Positions 44,038 to 55,310 of a stretch of 64,000 bases of DNA are shown here, in pieces. Below the pieces are notes generated by a model. The model was not told the origin of the DNA, searched no databases, and saw nothing but the letters and a program-made list of their open reading frames with translations. Source of the DNA: Trichobilharzia regenti (lineage: Eukaryota > Platyhelminthes > Trematoda > Strigeidida > Schistosomatidae); NCBI GenBank assembly GCA_944472135.2, contig OX235262.1:62592440-62656439 (forward strand), in the 5' to 3' direction. How positions within the stretch are numbered: the first letter of the stretch is position 1; every line of letters begins with the position of its first letter. Position numbers and translations under genes: made by a program.

Positions 44038-44322
44038 CCGATTGGTTGGCACTAATCTACGTTAATGTCTAGGTCACTAATATGGGCCGTGAGAAAATAT
44101 GAACAAGGCTGATTCAACAACCAATCACAGCAAAGTTAACGTGGCAAAATATGATTCGCAGATAGAGAACTCTATTTGTCAAGGAATCCCGAAACAACCA
44201 ATCAGAAGCCTGCACTTTTCTACTTGCATAAGCTATAATAATGTATGTGAAATATATATAAATACGTGTTGATTTTCATAATAAAACAATCTGTTGCTTC
44301 GCCCTTGTCTTCTGTTGTTATA
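44016..44322 (+). repeat. Gypsy 3' LTR
   Basis: 307 bp, TGTGGTGAGAGCAGG to TGTTGTTATA. It lacks about 24 bp around the third CCAAT box of the 5' LTR. ATAC follows. Confidence 0.88.
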
Positions 44323-44955
44323 ATACAAGTTGATGAACTTAGCGGTGCATCAGAATTTGTTGTTCTTTGACCTTTAGAAGGTTGTCTAACCGCAGGATTA
44401 CTCCCACTGCTCTCCTTTATGATTAGCTTCAGTTCAGCCTTAACATCTGTCGATAGGTGGGCTACACGCTGAGCATTTATACTGACAGTCTCGCGAATAT
44501 CCTTACCTTCTGCCACCGCATCTGCATTTAATTCTACTTCACGTTCAAGTCGTACAGAACCTTCGTTCAACTCAGTAGTAGTAGGCATTCCGTTCATCTC
44601 ATCATGATCATCCAAAGACAAATGTGCACTATCATGGCCACTGTCACAAATATCCGCTTTGCCGCGATTTGTATGATCGACTTCATCATTTTCAAACTCT
44701 TTAATAACAGCAGTAGATGATTTGGGTTCTTCCTCACAAATCCTTAAAGGTTTTATACCTTTACCATGACTAGTAATACCTTGAAAACTTGTGGAGTCTT
44801 AAAGTACTACTATCCCTAAACGCCAAAGCGTGAACATCAGACTCATCATGCTGATCATCATGCATATCATTACAGTTGACACGCATCTCATCGTCACTTA
44901 CTTTTTTGTCTGCTTCCATGGTGCCACGTCCCTTTCTTGACCCAGGCATTAACCA
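44323..44955 (-). pseudogene. Decayed BEL gag-like gene (right of gypsy insertion)
   Basis: On the minus strand from 44949: MPGSRKGRGTMEADKK, then an internal deletion near 44805 that joins HALAFRDS to SFQGITSHGK, then MSLDDHDEMNGMPTT and AELKLIIKESSGSNPAV. It continues across the gypsy element at 39858. The deletion removes the whole capsid-like core (roughly 1 kb by comparison with the 675-codon copy). Confidence 0.75.
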
Positions 44956-45876
44956 ACGTCACCAAAGAATACAAATTGCGTTGATAATTCGTGTCCAAAG
45001 AGGTGCTGGTTGCAAAACCAGTAAGTAATCTCGAAAGTTCCAGAAGGCGCTCCAGAAAACGAATAAAGGCTGTCCCAGAGGGCGATCCAGAAAACGAAAA
45101 AACGAATAAAAACTGTCAAGGAACTTATCCCTAAGTTTCTATTGTTACGAAGACGCTACGCACCGATAAAACCTATATACTTTCTTCGCCTTTAACTCCA
45201 AAACACCAGTATTGTAACAAGGAAGTTATATTATTTGGCAATTAAAGCGGAGAACAGTAAAAGTTCTTATTCGGTTTTGGTCGTCCTCTTCGAACTTGTA
45301 AACGATCGAACTATTCGCGCCTTCGAGTTGCCCACCAATGGATACTAGTTCCAAAAACAAACGTTCAATGTTCACCTCCATTGGTGCAGGCTATTGGGTA
45401 TAAGTCTGAAAGCTGGTTCTGAGTTACGTCCAAAAGAGACTTGACCTGGCCAATATCGGAACGGTTTCCACGATATTTGAGATTAGTAATGTCATGCTAT
45501 TTAATTTTTCCTGAAGTCCACTTACAGGAGTGAGAACTGCAATCCAGCCATTTTGTGGGCTAGTAGTTGGTAATGTATTACAGGGGGTAATGCAGTTATA
45601 ACCTAGGTTGACCCACTATCTAAACAATTTTGTTCCTGCGAACACGTGTTTTAGAAATTAGGACCACTTTAAGCATTATATCAATAAGCTATAAATGAAT
45701 ATCAGAGAAGACACGTGAAAAATGTCAGCAGTTTCGAAAGTACCGCTCAACAATAAGATCATTCACTGGTTTGAATCTGTTAAAAATGCCATCAATTTAG
45801 GCAAAAGTGATCAAGGAAACAATCGGGTAATATCCCAGTATCGTTATAGACGTCGCAGACCCTATAGGTTGCGTTA
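44956..45876. other. Leader/LTR relic and gene-free stretch
   Basis: The part next to the gag start keeps faint matches to the BEL leader (GTTCCAG..., CCAAAACACC) but no LTR can be bounded. The remainder shows nothing recognisable. Confidence 0.35.
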
Positions 45877-46070
45877 TGTTGTGATTATTTGTAATCGTAG
45901 TATTAGTATTTCGAGATGACGAATTACAAGAAACCAAAACACAGAGAGGAATTCAGGAATTTGTATTTAGCGGAAACAATCTATAAATATTAACAATCAC
46001 AGTAGTATTTAAACAATACAGAGATAGAAATTGCAATCAACATCCCACACTCGAATATCTCCTTGCGTAT

Positions 46071-46907
46071 TTATAACGATGTCCGGTTTGTTGCAAGTAG
46101 CTGCGACAACTGATCTGTGATATTTTCATCAGTAATCTGACTTATTTCTGAATTATCTACAAAATCAGGATTATAGCGAATCATTAAATTATAAGGAACG
46201 ACCACTTCATTTATTGTCACTTTGTCCAGGTGTGTATGAACTGAGTGATCTTTGATGTCTAATATCTTCACCACTCGATTTCCCATTTTTTGTAGTATAA
46301 TTCCAACAGAAGGTCTATAGTCATTACCTTTGTAATAATGTACATTAGAAGTCGTGGACATCAGATGCTTTTTGAGAATTCGAGATTTGAAAAGTTTTGC
46401 AGGACTTTCACGGGTACTTGTATGCTCTGCATTCAACAGATGCAGTCTATGTATATGCAGCAATTCCTCCATTTTAATCAGTTGCTCTCTCATCTCATTC
46501 AGTTTTTCTCGTGTTTCCGACAGTTCGCATTGTAACTCGGCTACCACATTTTTGAAAACAGTTGACACTTGAGTTGCTGAACTTGTAGTGGAGGTTTTCA
46601 TTGGATTAGCTTGAGTATTTTGAAAAGTTGAAAGACACATTGACTCCATTTTACTAGACAGCTTGGGAGAATTATAAGAATGTTGAGCAACATAAGTATT
46701 CGAACTTCTGCAAACAGTCTTGATGTGTCCAACTTTACCACATTTGTGACACTTAGCACCTCGAAAACGGCAAGTGCTTCGTAGATGTAACTTTCCACAG
46801 GATAAACACGGTTTAATGTTTTTGATCTCTCGCTGCATTCTATTACCTGTGGACGGCAGTTTAGATTTCTTTCCATTACCACTTGTATTTTCGACTTTGG
46901 AAAGCAT
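46071..46907 (-). CDS. Gag C-terminal part with two zinc knuckles fused to Pol C-terminus
   Basis: 278 codons from an internal Met. CLSCGKLHLRSTC and CHKCGKVGHIKTVC are two Cys/His knuckles. A coiled-coil-like stretch follows (ELSETREKLNEMREQL). From about residue 193 the sequence NVHYYKGNDYRPSVGI and MGNRVVKILDIKDHSVH matches the Pol end of the longer relative, where it follows integrase (51678-51902). Protease, RT, RNase H and integrase are missing in frame. Upstream gag (47446-46910, MELNNLGKFPINGSP) is in broken frames. Confidence 0.7.
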   Translation of the reverse strand: MLSKVENTSGNGKKSKLPSTGNRMQREIKNIKPCLSCGKLHLRSTCRFRGAKCHKCGKVGHIKTVCRSSNTYVAQHSYNSPKLSSKMESMCLSTFQNTQANPMKTSTTSSATQVSTVFKNVVAELQCELSETREKLNEMREQLIKMEELLHIHRLHLLNAEHTSTRESPAKLFKSRILKKHLMSTTSNVHYYKGNDYRPSVGIILQKMGNRVVKILDIKDHSVHTHLDKVTINEVVVPYNLMIRYNPDFVDNSEISQITDENITDQLSQLLATNRTSL

Positions 46908-47283
46908 GACATCAGATACTGACGTAGTGGGAGCAGAGTATTCACTATTGACATCTTTATATGTAATACATAAATCTTTAGCAGTTTGAAAGGTACAAGA
47001 AGGAATCTGAATTAACTCTTTCTCTAACTTAGGAATATTGATTCCAGCAATTAGACGATCACGTAGTTGAGTATGCAGCTGATCTCCAAAGTTGCGCTTT
47101 GAAGCTTATATTTGAAGTTGAAGAATGAAGTCTCTTATCTTCCGATTGGAAGCACGAACCAGTTTATTGAATTGAGCCTTCTCTTTGGTCTCAAAAGTAG
47201 TTATATGGAAGTGATCTATCACAAGTTCACAGATCTTGTCATATGGCAGAGAATTGGGTTTATCTGGAAACGCCAGATTTTTC

Positions 47284-47446
47284 ACCAGGCAAATGCATCT
47301 AGCCCAATAGCAGTAATGAAATGAGCAGGAATTTTGTCATCCCGAACATTCTTTGAAATGCACCATGCATCGAAGCATTCAAGATAATCAGCAATTTCCC
47401 GCGGTGAACCATTTATAGGAAACTTTCCAAGGTTATTTAGTTCCAT
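47284..47446 (-). pseudogene. Gag N-terminal fragment of the same element
   Basis: Starts MELNNLGKFPINGSPREIA, then YLECFDAWCISKNVRDDKI and a stop at 47282. This is the capsid N-terminal type with the usual DKIPAHFITAIG ending. Between 47280 and 46910 the frame is degraded. Confidence 0.6.
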
Positions 47447-47653
47447 CGCGACGCCAAAATGTTGTAATTTTTTTGTAATAGTAGTATTAGTATTTCGAGA
47501 TGACGAATTGCAAGAATTCAACCAAAAGACAGAGAGGGCGGAATTCAGGAATTTGTATTTGGCAGAACTGTTATTCAATTCATATAAGAAATATATTAAC
47601 AATCAACAGTACGTATTTAAACAATACAGAGATAGAAATTGTCAATCACCACA

Positions 47654-49663
47654 ATTATATAATTCCTTTACAATTTACAAAAACAAAGACTGTAAACCTA
47701 CCTTGGGTAAATCAATTGTAAGCATAATTTATACCCAGCAATACGCTTCTGTACATTTTAGCAGAAAAAGGAGAGACATTGATGCAGAATAAAATGAATC
47801 CATTTTATTCCGGTGATTCTCATCAGCTGCAAACATCCTATAACCTTCAATAAATAAAAGTCAGTGTAAAATTTAACACTCTTTCTTCTATTGACAAGCA
47901 TATTATGAGCGTGTCATGGTGAGATAAAACATCAGGATAACAAGGTAGCTGAAGTGTAAATATATATATTGTTAGAAGGGAGTTCCCAAAAAACTAATTT
48001 ACTAGTTTTCTGTTGGGATTTTAACAAAAATATCGGTAAAAATTGCGTAGCTAGATAACAGACGATCGAAACTCGATGTACAAGAATTCAAATGAAAAGA
48101 TGATGGTGTAATTTCGTAAGGTCAAAAGAAATTATCTTTTATGGAAGTCAAACAAAAAAGAGGAGGGGCTGAAAGGATTGGGAAACAAGATTATTACTGG
48201 GCCATGTGTGTGTTCGTACTACTTTGAAATAATGCTTTTTATTCTTAGTGGACTCCGACTGAGTGACGAGCTTCAATTAGAGGGAGTGCAATGAGAATTA
48301 TGGGAACTATTGGCTAGGAATGTGTTCTTGACACCTCTGAGCTTTACAGATTGGAGGTGGAAGTTATCAGGGAAATAACTTATTTTTCACAATAATTTGA
48401 TAGATCTTCTTTGTCACTCCTCTGGATCAACTTCTGAATTTACCACTGCAGCAAACTGCGATCTTAAAATCATGAAAATCTAGTTGCTATAGAACATTGC
48501 ATTTGGACCAAATTCGTCTTAATTGTGTTTTCATTTGCTTGGAATAGATTACCAACCAATATAAGTAACGCAAAAACCAACCCAGTTTCCATCAACTCAC
48601 TCACCAGACTCCTCAAAGGTGACAGTTCTCTCCTCCATCTAACAACAACATGTACAGTTATCAAGGGGAAACACGCAAATACAGTAGACTCCAGACAGAG
48701 AGAGAAATTCATACCTGTACTAGCAACCCTTGCACAAAACGCACGCACACACTCGCCTTGACTGTACACACCGCCATCGGTTACCAGAATTTACACCAGT
48801 ACGCTTGGTAAACCCTAAAATAGCTGTTTATCTTAGATATCTAGGAATTGCACCGGTAAGCCTAGATAATCCCCCTAATGAGACTCTTGTCGATGGCTTC
48901 CAAAAGACAGACTTCCCTAATATCTCTAACAATACCTTCGTAGTCGTCTTCACCTCCACTCGCCTTAGCCATCTTTACTAGGCAGCACCCACTGCACAAC
49001 CCCTAATGTTCAGTGATTCCTAAAGTCTGATACTAAGTCACGGATCCGTACTTTCCTACCGATGGCTATCCATTTGTGCCATTGTTGTAGCAAATTCACA
49101 TGTTCCTCGGACCATAAGTCTGCCAAACAGATGGTTCGTCCCCACTTCTTGGAAAATTCATTACTAAGATGAGTTACACTAATATTTAACGACTCTTTCC
49201 CTTAGCTTCACGGGTTCCGAGGTCTTCAGTGTCCGAGGTGAGTGAAACCGGAGTTCTGTCGTTTATACTGCGCTTAGCATGTACAAGTAGTGTCATAATG
49301 CTTTCATCAGTCAACGGTTCTTCATTAACCGGCCCAGCTAATCTTCTTCAAACATGAAGTGATCTGGTGACAACTTTATACCATATATTGGCAAATAATA
49401 GCTTGGTTATATGCTAGATAACTTGGTAGAAAAATATTTGACGGTCCCGAAGTGAAAACTCCTCCCTCAGGAACTTGTTATTACTCACCAAATTCTACCC
49501 ATTGTTTCAAAATCACAATGCAAAATGGCAACATACAGGCTTTGGCTTACTGATGTTAACATCACGTTCTTTATGGCAAATTGACGAAATGAACTTATGA
49601 ACTATGTGATGTACTTTAGTTTCATTATCAAATTGAGTAAGTGAATAATAACTTATGTAACCC
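47654..49663. other. Gene-free stretch, possible LINE relic near 48530
   Basis: A plus-strand frame at 48525-48761 (FSFAWNRLPTNISNAK) resembles the WNxLP segment at the end of some LINE reverse transcriptases, but it is too short to call. The rest shows nothing recognisable. Confidence 0.3.
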
Positions 49664-50002
49664 TGTGTTGAGAGCTGGCTGCAAGCCAAAAATTGTAGAC
49701 AGCAATTCACGTCAATGTTAAGTCCCGAATCGGGGTCATTACAAAAACAATAACAAAGCTCGACCCTGGGGAGCTCACCAACAAATCGCAGCAGACTTAA
49801 AGTGTGCAAATACGATTCGCAGATATATGGCTTTACTTTGTGAGAAAAGATCACAAGCAGTACAGAATAACCTTAAACAAGAAAATGACCAATCAAGAGA
49901 CGTTGCTTCTCCGCTGGCAATGATGTAAATAAAAATCTATAAATACCTCTTGATTTTCTCAATTAAAGATCTGTTGCCTGACCCTTGTCTTCTGTTCTTA
50001 CA
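49664..50002 (+). repeat. Solo LTR related to the gypsy element at 39859
   Basis: 339 bp, TGTGTTGAGAGCTGGCTGC to CTGTTCTTACA. Its end, GATCTGTTGCCTGACCCTTG, and internal AATACGATTCGCAGATA match the gypsy LTR. No internal sequence is attached on either side. Flanking ACCC/ACCT may be a worn target duplication. Confidence 0.7.
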
Positions 50003-51489
50003 ACCTATCGTATATCTACGCGAATTAATTAAAAGCAGAAACATTCAGACTCAAGGACAAAATAAAAAAGCGTCTTTTCATGTTTGATGTGATCATATAT
50101 GAAGTATGTAACATTCTATATACTAATACGTATATGCTTAATGTATTACTATGACAATGTTGGAGATACTACCTATTTATGACAGAGGAATACCCAATTG
50201 TAGATGCTGCATCAGAATTATTGCCAATCGACATAACAGATCAAACATTTTCATCCACTGACATGCACGAACATAAATGATGTAATATTCTACATACCAC
50301 TACATGTATGTCCAACACACTGCCATAACAATTCTGTGGATATTACTTAATTATGGATGAAAAACATCCTTTTATAGGTACTGTTACAAAACGACCACAG
50401 TTGTTCAAGTATGACATCAGTGTTATTACCACTAATATTATTATCGTGGAACACATTATTACCAATTTACCACTTCTAACTGCAATAGACAAAACAGGCA
50501 ACTAGATATTAAGCACACTGCAGCAAACTATTACTGAGAAGCGAAACACAGCTGTCGGTTGAAATACTTCACAATAATGGCAATTTCGGCACAAGTGTGA
50601 CACTAGAGTTCACATGAAGAAAAAGAGCTAGACTGCTGTCGTTCACCAGCCCCCATTTTTGAAACTAGCGCCTCCCTTTTCACGATCTGAAACACTACAA
50701 TAACACATATTTTGTATGTTGCTCAGACTGGGTGCATTTAAAAGATTAACTATTGTTGGAAAATTTGTATAACATTGTTTCTGTAACCATTTCAATATTA
50801 CTACTTTAATCGTACACATAATTTTAGAGGTCTAACACAAGATTTATCAATTAGTAATCACAAATGAGTACTTCAGAACGCACCAGTTTATTAGATGTAT
50901 TGTTGATGCCTGCAAACTGGAGTCTCTTATGTAACCAAATGCATTAAGAATGTATGTTAATATTAAGTGAAAATTGTTATTATAACAGAGATATCATAAG
51001 GGAATAAAACTGAATAAAAAGGTACGCGTAAAGGTAAAACTCCGAGGGAGCAAACCAAACAACAGAAATATATAAACTACAGTCAGCCACAATAAAACGG
51101 AAGACGTCTTACGAAATAATCACGCTCATCAATTTGGAAGCTAATTTACCTATCCGAAATATCCATCGAAAACACGTGTGACAACAGATGGACGTTGTAG
51201 GCTTGAAAGTTCATTTTTGAAAGTACAGCAATGCAAAAACAAAGCGGGAAATCTAGCCAATTATGTGGAAGGGTAATCATCGTCTTATGGGTAAGGGATC
51301 CTGTCAATAACGGTATTATGGTGAGTGCTGCTTATAATCAGATATAAGTAGTATAAGAAAGAATAAGCGAATTCAGAAAAGTAACAGTATGTTTTGGATA
51401 GTGGGAAAAGGCAATCGAAGAAGGCAACTGTGAGAAGAAAGTTACAACACTATGCAGAATCCTACAAGCTATAAAATGTGGTGATCTTC
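50003..51489. other. AT-rich gene-free stretch
   Basis: No coding region, repeat copy or RNA gene recognised. Confidence 0.45.
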
Positions 51490-51677
51490 GACCAATTTGC
51501 AAACGACAATACAGACTGAGCAGAATTTAGGAATTTGTATTTGGCGGGATTATTTACAATTCATATAATGAATATTATCAGACAACAGTACATATTTAAA
51601 CAGTACAGTAATATATATTGTCAGTCATCACATCCGCCACATGTAGAGTATCTCCTAACATGTTTATATTGAGGTCT

Positions 51678-51902
51678 CTATTTGCTTGCAAGTCTCTCCA
51701 ATCTTCTAACTAACTCTGTGCTATGATTTTCATCGGGATTATCTGGGTTTATCTCTGAATTACCTCCAAGATCAGAACTAGTAGCGGAATCATTTAAATT
51801 ATAATCGGAAAGACCTCCCTCATTTATTTTCAATTGATTCATGTGTCTGTTGTGAACTGAATGATCTTCGATGTCTAATATCTTCACAATTCGATTTCCC
51901 AT
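51678..51902 (-). pseudogene. Pol C-terminal end of second gypsy family
   Basis: MGNRIVKILDIEDHSVHNRH, then NQLKINEGG and an acidic tail. It corresponds to the end of the fused ORF at 46071. Confidence 0.65.
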
Positions 51903-52038
51903 TTTTGTAGTATGATTCCAACAGAAGGTCTACAGTCATCCCCTCTATAATAATGTACATTAGATGTGTTTGGAGAATTCAAGATTTGAATGGCTTATCA
52001 GGAATTTCATAGGTATTTGTAAGCTTGACATTGAGATG

Positions 52039-52440
52039 TCAGAGTAAGAAGTTATCTACACATCTTTTCAGCTCATCAAGACTTTTAGGACTCATTGATT
52101 GTATGACGCTCTTTAATGTTCGTACAAAATTTTCTGCCAACTCGTGAGATTGAGGATGACGTGGTGCTGTGTACAGATGATGGCAACCTACATCTTTAAG
52201 CCAGTCATTGAAGTTATTCTCAGTGAAGTGAGTACTATTATCAGTGAATAAGACATCTTGTATTCCTTCTCGAACGAAAATCTTCCTCAAAGCTCTGCGA
52301 GTGAATCTTGCGTTAGGACTATCTGTAATTATGACTTCTGACCATCTGGAATAAGAATCAATAACAATTAAGGCATTGTTTGAATTTAAGAATGGATCAG
52401 AGTAATCCACATGAATACGCTGCCAAATCTCACAAGACGC
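52039..52440 (-). pseudogene. Integrase core fragment
   Basis: VDYSDPFLNSNNALIVID, FTDNSTHFTENNFNDWL and PRHPQSHELAENFVRTLK keep the D,D,E spacing of retroelement integrases: D in VDYSDPF, D in FTDNSTHF, E in ELAENF. The N-terminal zinc region upstream is degraded. Confidence 0.8.
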
Positions 52441-52977
52441 AGGCCATGATTTTCACAATTACTTCTCATATGAAATTTTATGCAAACAACTGGAACAGCT
52501 CTTTGATCTTTTGCTAATGTAAGCACCAATTTCTGGCCATCAGCACGTTAGGCGTGCTAATGATTTCATCTTATCAGCTCCCAGATGAGCAGAGAGAAAA
52601 TCATCCAAAATCGCAGATCTTAATGTCGGAGGAATAATAATTCTGTTATCCAGACATAGAAATCCTTCAGGATGGACTGAAATCTCATCTATTCGCTTAT
52701 ACAGTTCGGAAATCTTCGCTTACACTGAATATTGCATTCGTAATGCATCCATAACATTTTCGAGTATCACGGCTGAAGCCCTATATTCCTCTAGGAATCA
52801 AAGGAAATAATAATAATCGTGTATAGGTCGGACTCTATCCACAGGTAACGGCTGGATCAACAGACGATCAGTGTCATTAGCAGAATTTTCAAATAGTGAA
52901 TAACGAGATATTCTTATCTCGTTATGCAGACTTCTTTCTGCATGAGGTATATCCTTTGCCGATCTGTGTTCAATAGT

Positions 52978-53421
52978 TTAATCATATGCATTTAGTTCTA
53001 AACTCCATCTTTTAACCATAGCAGCAGATGAATTATTCAAAGATTTTTCTGGATTGTAAATGAATTTCAAAGCTTGATGATCAGTAACTGTGTGAAACTT
53101 AGTACCAAAGAGATACTTGTGCAAGCGTCTTATTGCCCATACAACTGCTACAGCCTCTTTCTGAGTTTGTGAGTATCCTTGGCCACTCTTACTTAGACGT
53201 CTTGAAATACGAATAACAGATTGTCCATTTTGCTCAAGTATTGCAGCTGTGCCCAAAAGAGAGACATCTGTGTCTCGAACAGGCTTGTCTTTAGATGAGA
53301 AAGGTCTTAAGAAAGCTTGTCTATTAAGAAAAAGTTTTTCGCAAGATATCCTGATATTTTTGTTCGCACGTAAGTTGAGTGGAATTGGGAATGAATGCGG
53401 AGTAAAACTAAAGAGTACCAA
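52978..53421 (-). pseudogene. RNase H fragment
   Basis: VRDTDVSLLGTAAILEQNG, YSQTQKEAVAVVWAIRRL and FHTVTDHQALKFIYNPEK match gypsy-type RNase H. The first catalytic Asp, normally in a DAS context, is not in that context here. Confidence 0.8.
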
Positions 53422-53523
53422 TCCATGATCTCAACGACGACGTGTTTTTTGGTAAGGGTGCTTGAATTAGAGGTGTGAGGCGGCTAGCGTCATGTTTGAA
53501 ACCCTTGGAGTCTACTCTATTTC

Positions 53524-53834
53524 CTAAGCATGATACAGATGACAAAATAAAATGACATTTAGACGGATTAACCAGACTAGTTTTTCACAGAAACGCTTGA
53601 ACAGTTTTAAAAGACGTTCATTATACAATTCGATGTTCCGTCCATGAATTATAATGTCGCCTTGATAAGATTCAACACCATCTATCATCTGATTTATTAC
53701 TTTTTGAAATATTGTAGGTGAAACCTTCGAACCAAAAGGTAAGAACTTATACTTGAACAATCCAAATGTAGTATTAGTGGTTGTTAGTGCACTAGAAGCT
53801 TTTTCAATAGGAATCTGCAAATATGCATCTTTGA
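53524..53834 (-). pseudogene. Reverse transcriptase fragment with YQGD in place of YxDD
   Basis: LKDAYLQIPIEKAS, FLPFGSKVSPTIFQ and SYQGDIIIHG are RT blocks 3 to 5. The catalytic pair reads GD instead of DD, which would abolish polymerase activity. The N-terminal RT blocks are missing where a SINE sits at 53835-54030. Confidence 0.8.
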
Positions 53835-54030
53835 GCGTCGGTGGCATAGCGGTTAGGACGCTAGCCGACCATGCACATGGTCCGGGTTCGATTCCCGGCC
53901 GATGCACTCCTTTACCTCGCTAAGCCAGAAGTAATAATCGTGTAAAATATACACTGCTACAGAAACTTCAAGCCACTAGCTTGAAGCCCTATGTTCCACC
54001 GGAGAACGTGAAGGTAAAAAAAACACACTG
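53835..54030 (+). repeat. tRNA-Gly-like SINE inserted in the RT gene
   Basis: Positions 53835-53906 form a 72-nt tRNA-like head: acceptor arms GCGTCGG/CCGATGC, A-box TGGCATAGCGG, T arm CCGGG-TTCGATT-CCCGG with B-box GGTTCGATTCC. The D and anticodon arms do not fold canonically (GACCATG-CA-CATGGTC replaces the anticodon arm). The tail CTTTACCTCGC...CCAG and GCTTGAAGCCCTATGTT is shared with 61270-61485. Confidence 0.7.
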
Positions 54031-54049
54031 AACATTGTAAAACTACTTC

Positions 54050-54684
54050 TCTGTGCAAAGATTCATTAAACAACTTAGCGCAAAATGAGATTTGGACATT
54101 CAGCAATCTAAAGGCTTTTAATCTCAGTAAAGATGGACCGTATTCACCAAAAAGAAAGGGAATATTCACAAAACTACCAGTTTCTGATCTCAAACCAATA
54201 AGAGATAGTTTATGACCCATAATGCCTGTAATTGAACTAGTAGTAGGATTTACTCGGGCATGTTTACAAAGCGATAGTAAATCTTGCTTAGAAATTTTGA
54301 ACTCAGTGTCTGTAGTATCAATTATAAAAGAGTGAGACCTGCCTGAACTTGTAGTGAAGGTTTTCGTTGGGTGAGATTGAGTACTGTGAAAAGTTGAAAG
54401 AGATACTGTCTGCATTTTACCAGACAAATCAGAAGATTCATGCGAATCCTGAGTGGTAAAATTATTCGAACTCCGGCAAAAGGACTTTATGTACCCAGTT
54501 TGACCACATTTACGGTATTTAGCATCCGGAAAACGGTAAGTGCTTCGTAGATTAATCCTCCACATGAAAAACACGATTCGGTATTTTTGCTCTTTATCTG
54601 CAATATATGAGATGTGGATAACAGTTTGTATTTCCTTTTATGAACACTTGAATTATCAACTTTGGACAGGATCACATCAGACAA
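54050..54684 (-). pseudogene. Gag knuckle and protease region, second gypsy family
   Basis: CRKCGQTGYIKSFCRSS-type knuckle residues are partly eroded (Tyr for Cys or His). The protease region SFIIDTTDTEFKIS has DTT where DTG is expected. Frames overlap at 54487-54574. Confidence 0.6.
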
Positions 54685-55310
54685 TGATGTAGTAGGAGCT
54701 GGGTATTCGTTGTTGGCATCTTCATATGTAGTACATAAATCTTTAGCAGTTTGAAAGGTGCAGGAAGGAATGTGAACCAGCTATTTCTTTAGCTCCGAAT
54801 ATTGATCTCAGCGATTAAACGATCACGTTGTTGAGTATGGAGCTGATCTCCAAAGTTGCACATTGACGTTTGTATCCGAAGATGAAAAATAAAATCTCTA
54901 ATCTTTTGGTTAGGAGCAAGAGCAACTTTCTTGGACTAAGCTCCCTTTCGTGTTACCATAACGATGCCAAAATGCATTAGTTATTTATAATAGTATTTCG
55001 CAATGACCAAATCACAGGAAACCAAACAACAATACAGATTGAGCAGAATTTAGGAATTTGTATTCAGCAGAATTTATTGTAATTTATATAGTAAATATTA
55101 ACAGACATGTTGCAATTATTTGTAATAGTAGTATTAGTATTTCGAGGTGACAGAATTACAAGAATTTGACCAAAACACAGAGAGGGCGGAATTCAGGAAT
55201 TTGTATTTAGCGGAATTATAATGCAATTCATATAAGAAATATATTAACAATCAACAGTACGTATTTAAACAATACAGTAACATGAATTGTCAATCCCCAT
55301 AGGTTAGAAC

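Larger units (their letters stand above)
39859..44322 (+). mobile_element. Ty3/gypsy LTR retrotransposon inserted in BEL gag
   Basis: 5' LTR 39859-40189, primer-binding-site-like TGGTGTCGCTGCC at 40192-40204, gag, pol with protease-RT-RNase H-integrase order (the gypsy order), purine tract GACGGGGGGACGAG, 3' LTR 44016-44322. ATAC flanks both sides (39855-39858, 44323-44326). The LTRs differ by substitutions and a deletion of about 24 bp, so it is not recent. Three frames carry one-base losses. I do not assign it to Boudicca, Saci or Gulliver. Confidence 0.92.
45877..47653 (-). mobile_element. Deletion derivative of a second gypsy-type family (gag fused to pol end)
   Basis: LTR-like ends 47460-47653 (5') and 45877-46049 (3') share GTAGTATTAGTATTTCGAG, AATTCAGGAATTTGTATTT and GTATTTAAACAATACAG. 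Next to the 5' LTR, on the minus strand, TGGCGTCGCGATGG could be a primer-binding site. Inside are gag and the last codons of pol only. Confidence 0.7.
51490..55310 (-). mobile_element. Degraded full-length copy of the second gypsy-type family
   Basis: Minus-strand order from high to low coordinates: LTR relics 55110-55310 and 54977-55108, gag with knuckle remnants (54684-54350), protease region (54340-54050), SINE insertion, RT (53834-53524), RNase H (53421-52978), integrase core (52440-52039), Pol end (51902-51678), LTR relic 51490-51640. Each part carries frameshifts or stops. The two adjacent LTR relics at 54977-55310 suggest a second, solo LTR next to the 5' end. Confidence 0.75.

Noticed and set aside
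48525..48761. The C-terminal end of a LINE reverse transcriptase (WNRLP motif).
   Set aside because: Only one short motif is present and no upstream RT blocks are found.
53835..53906. A functional tRNA-Gly gene.
   Set aside because: The D and anticodon arms do not fold, and the tail is a repeated SINE tail; a SINE head is a better fit.
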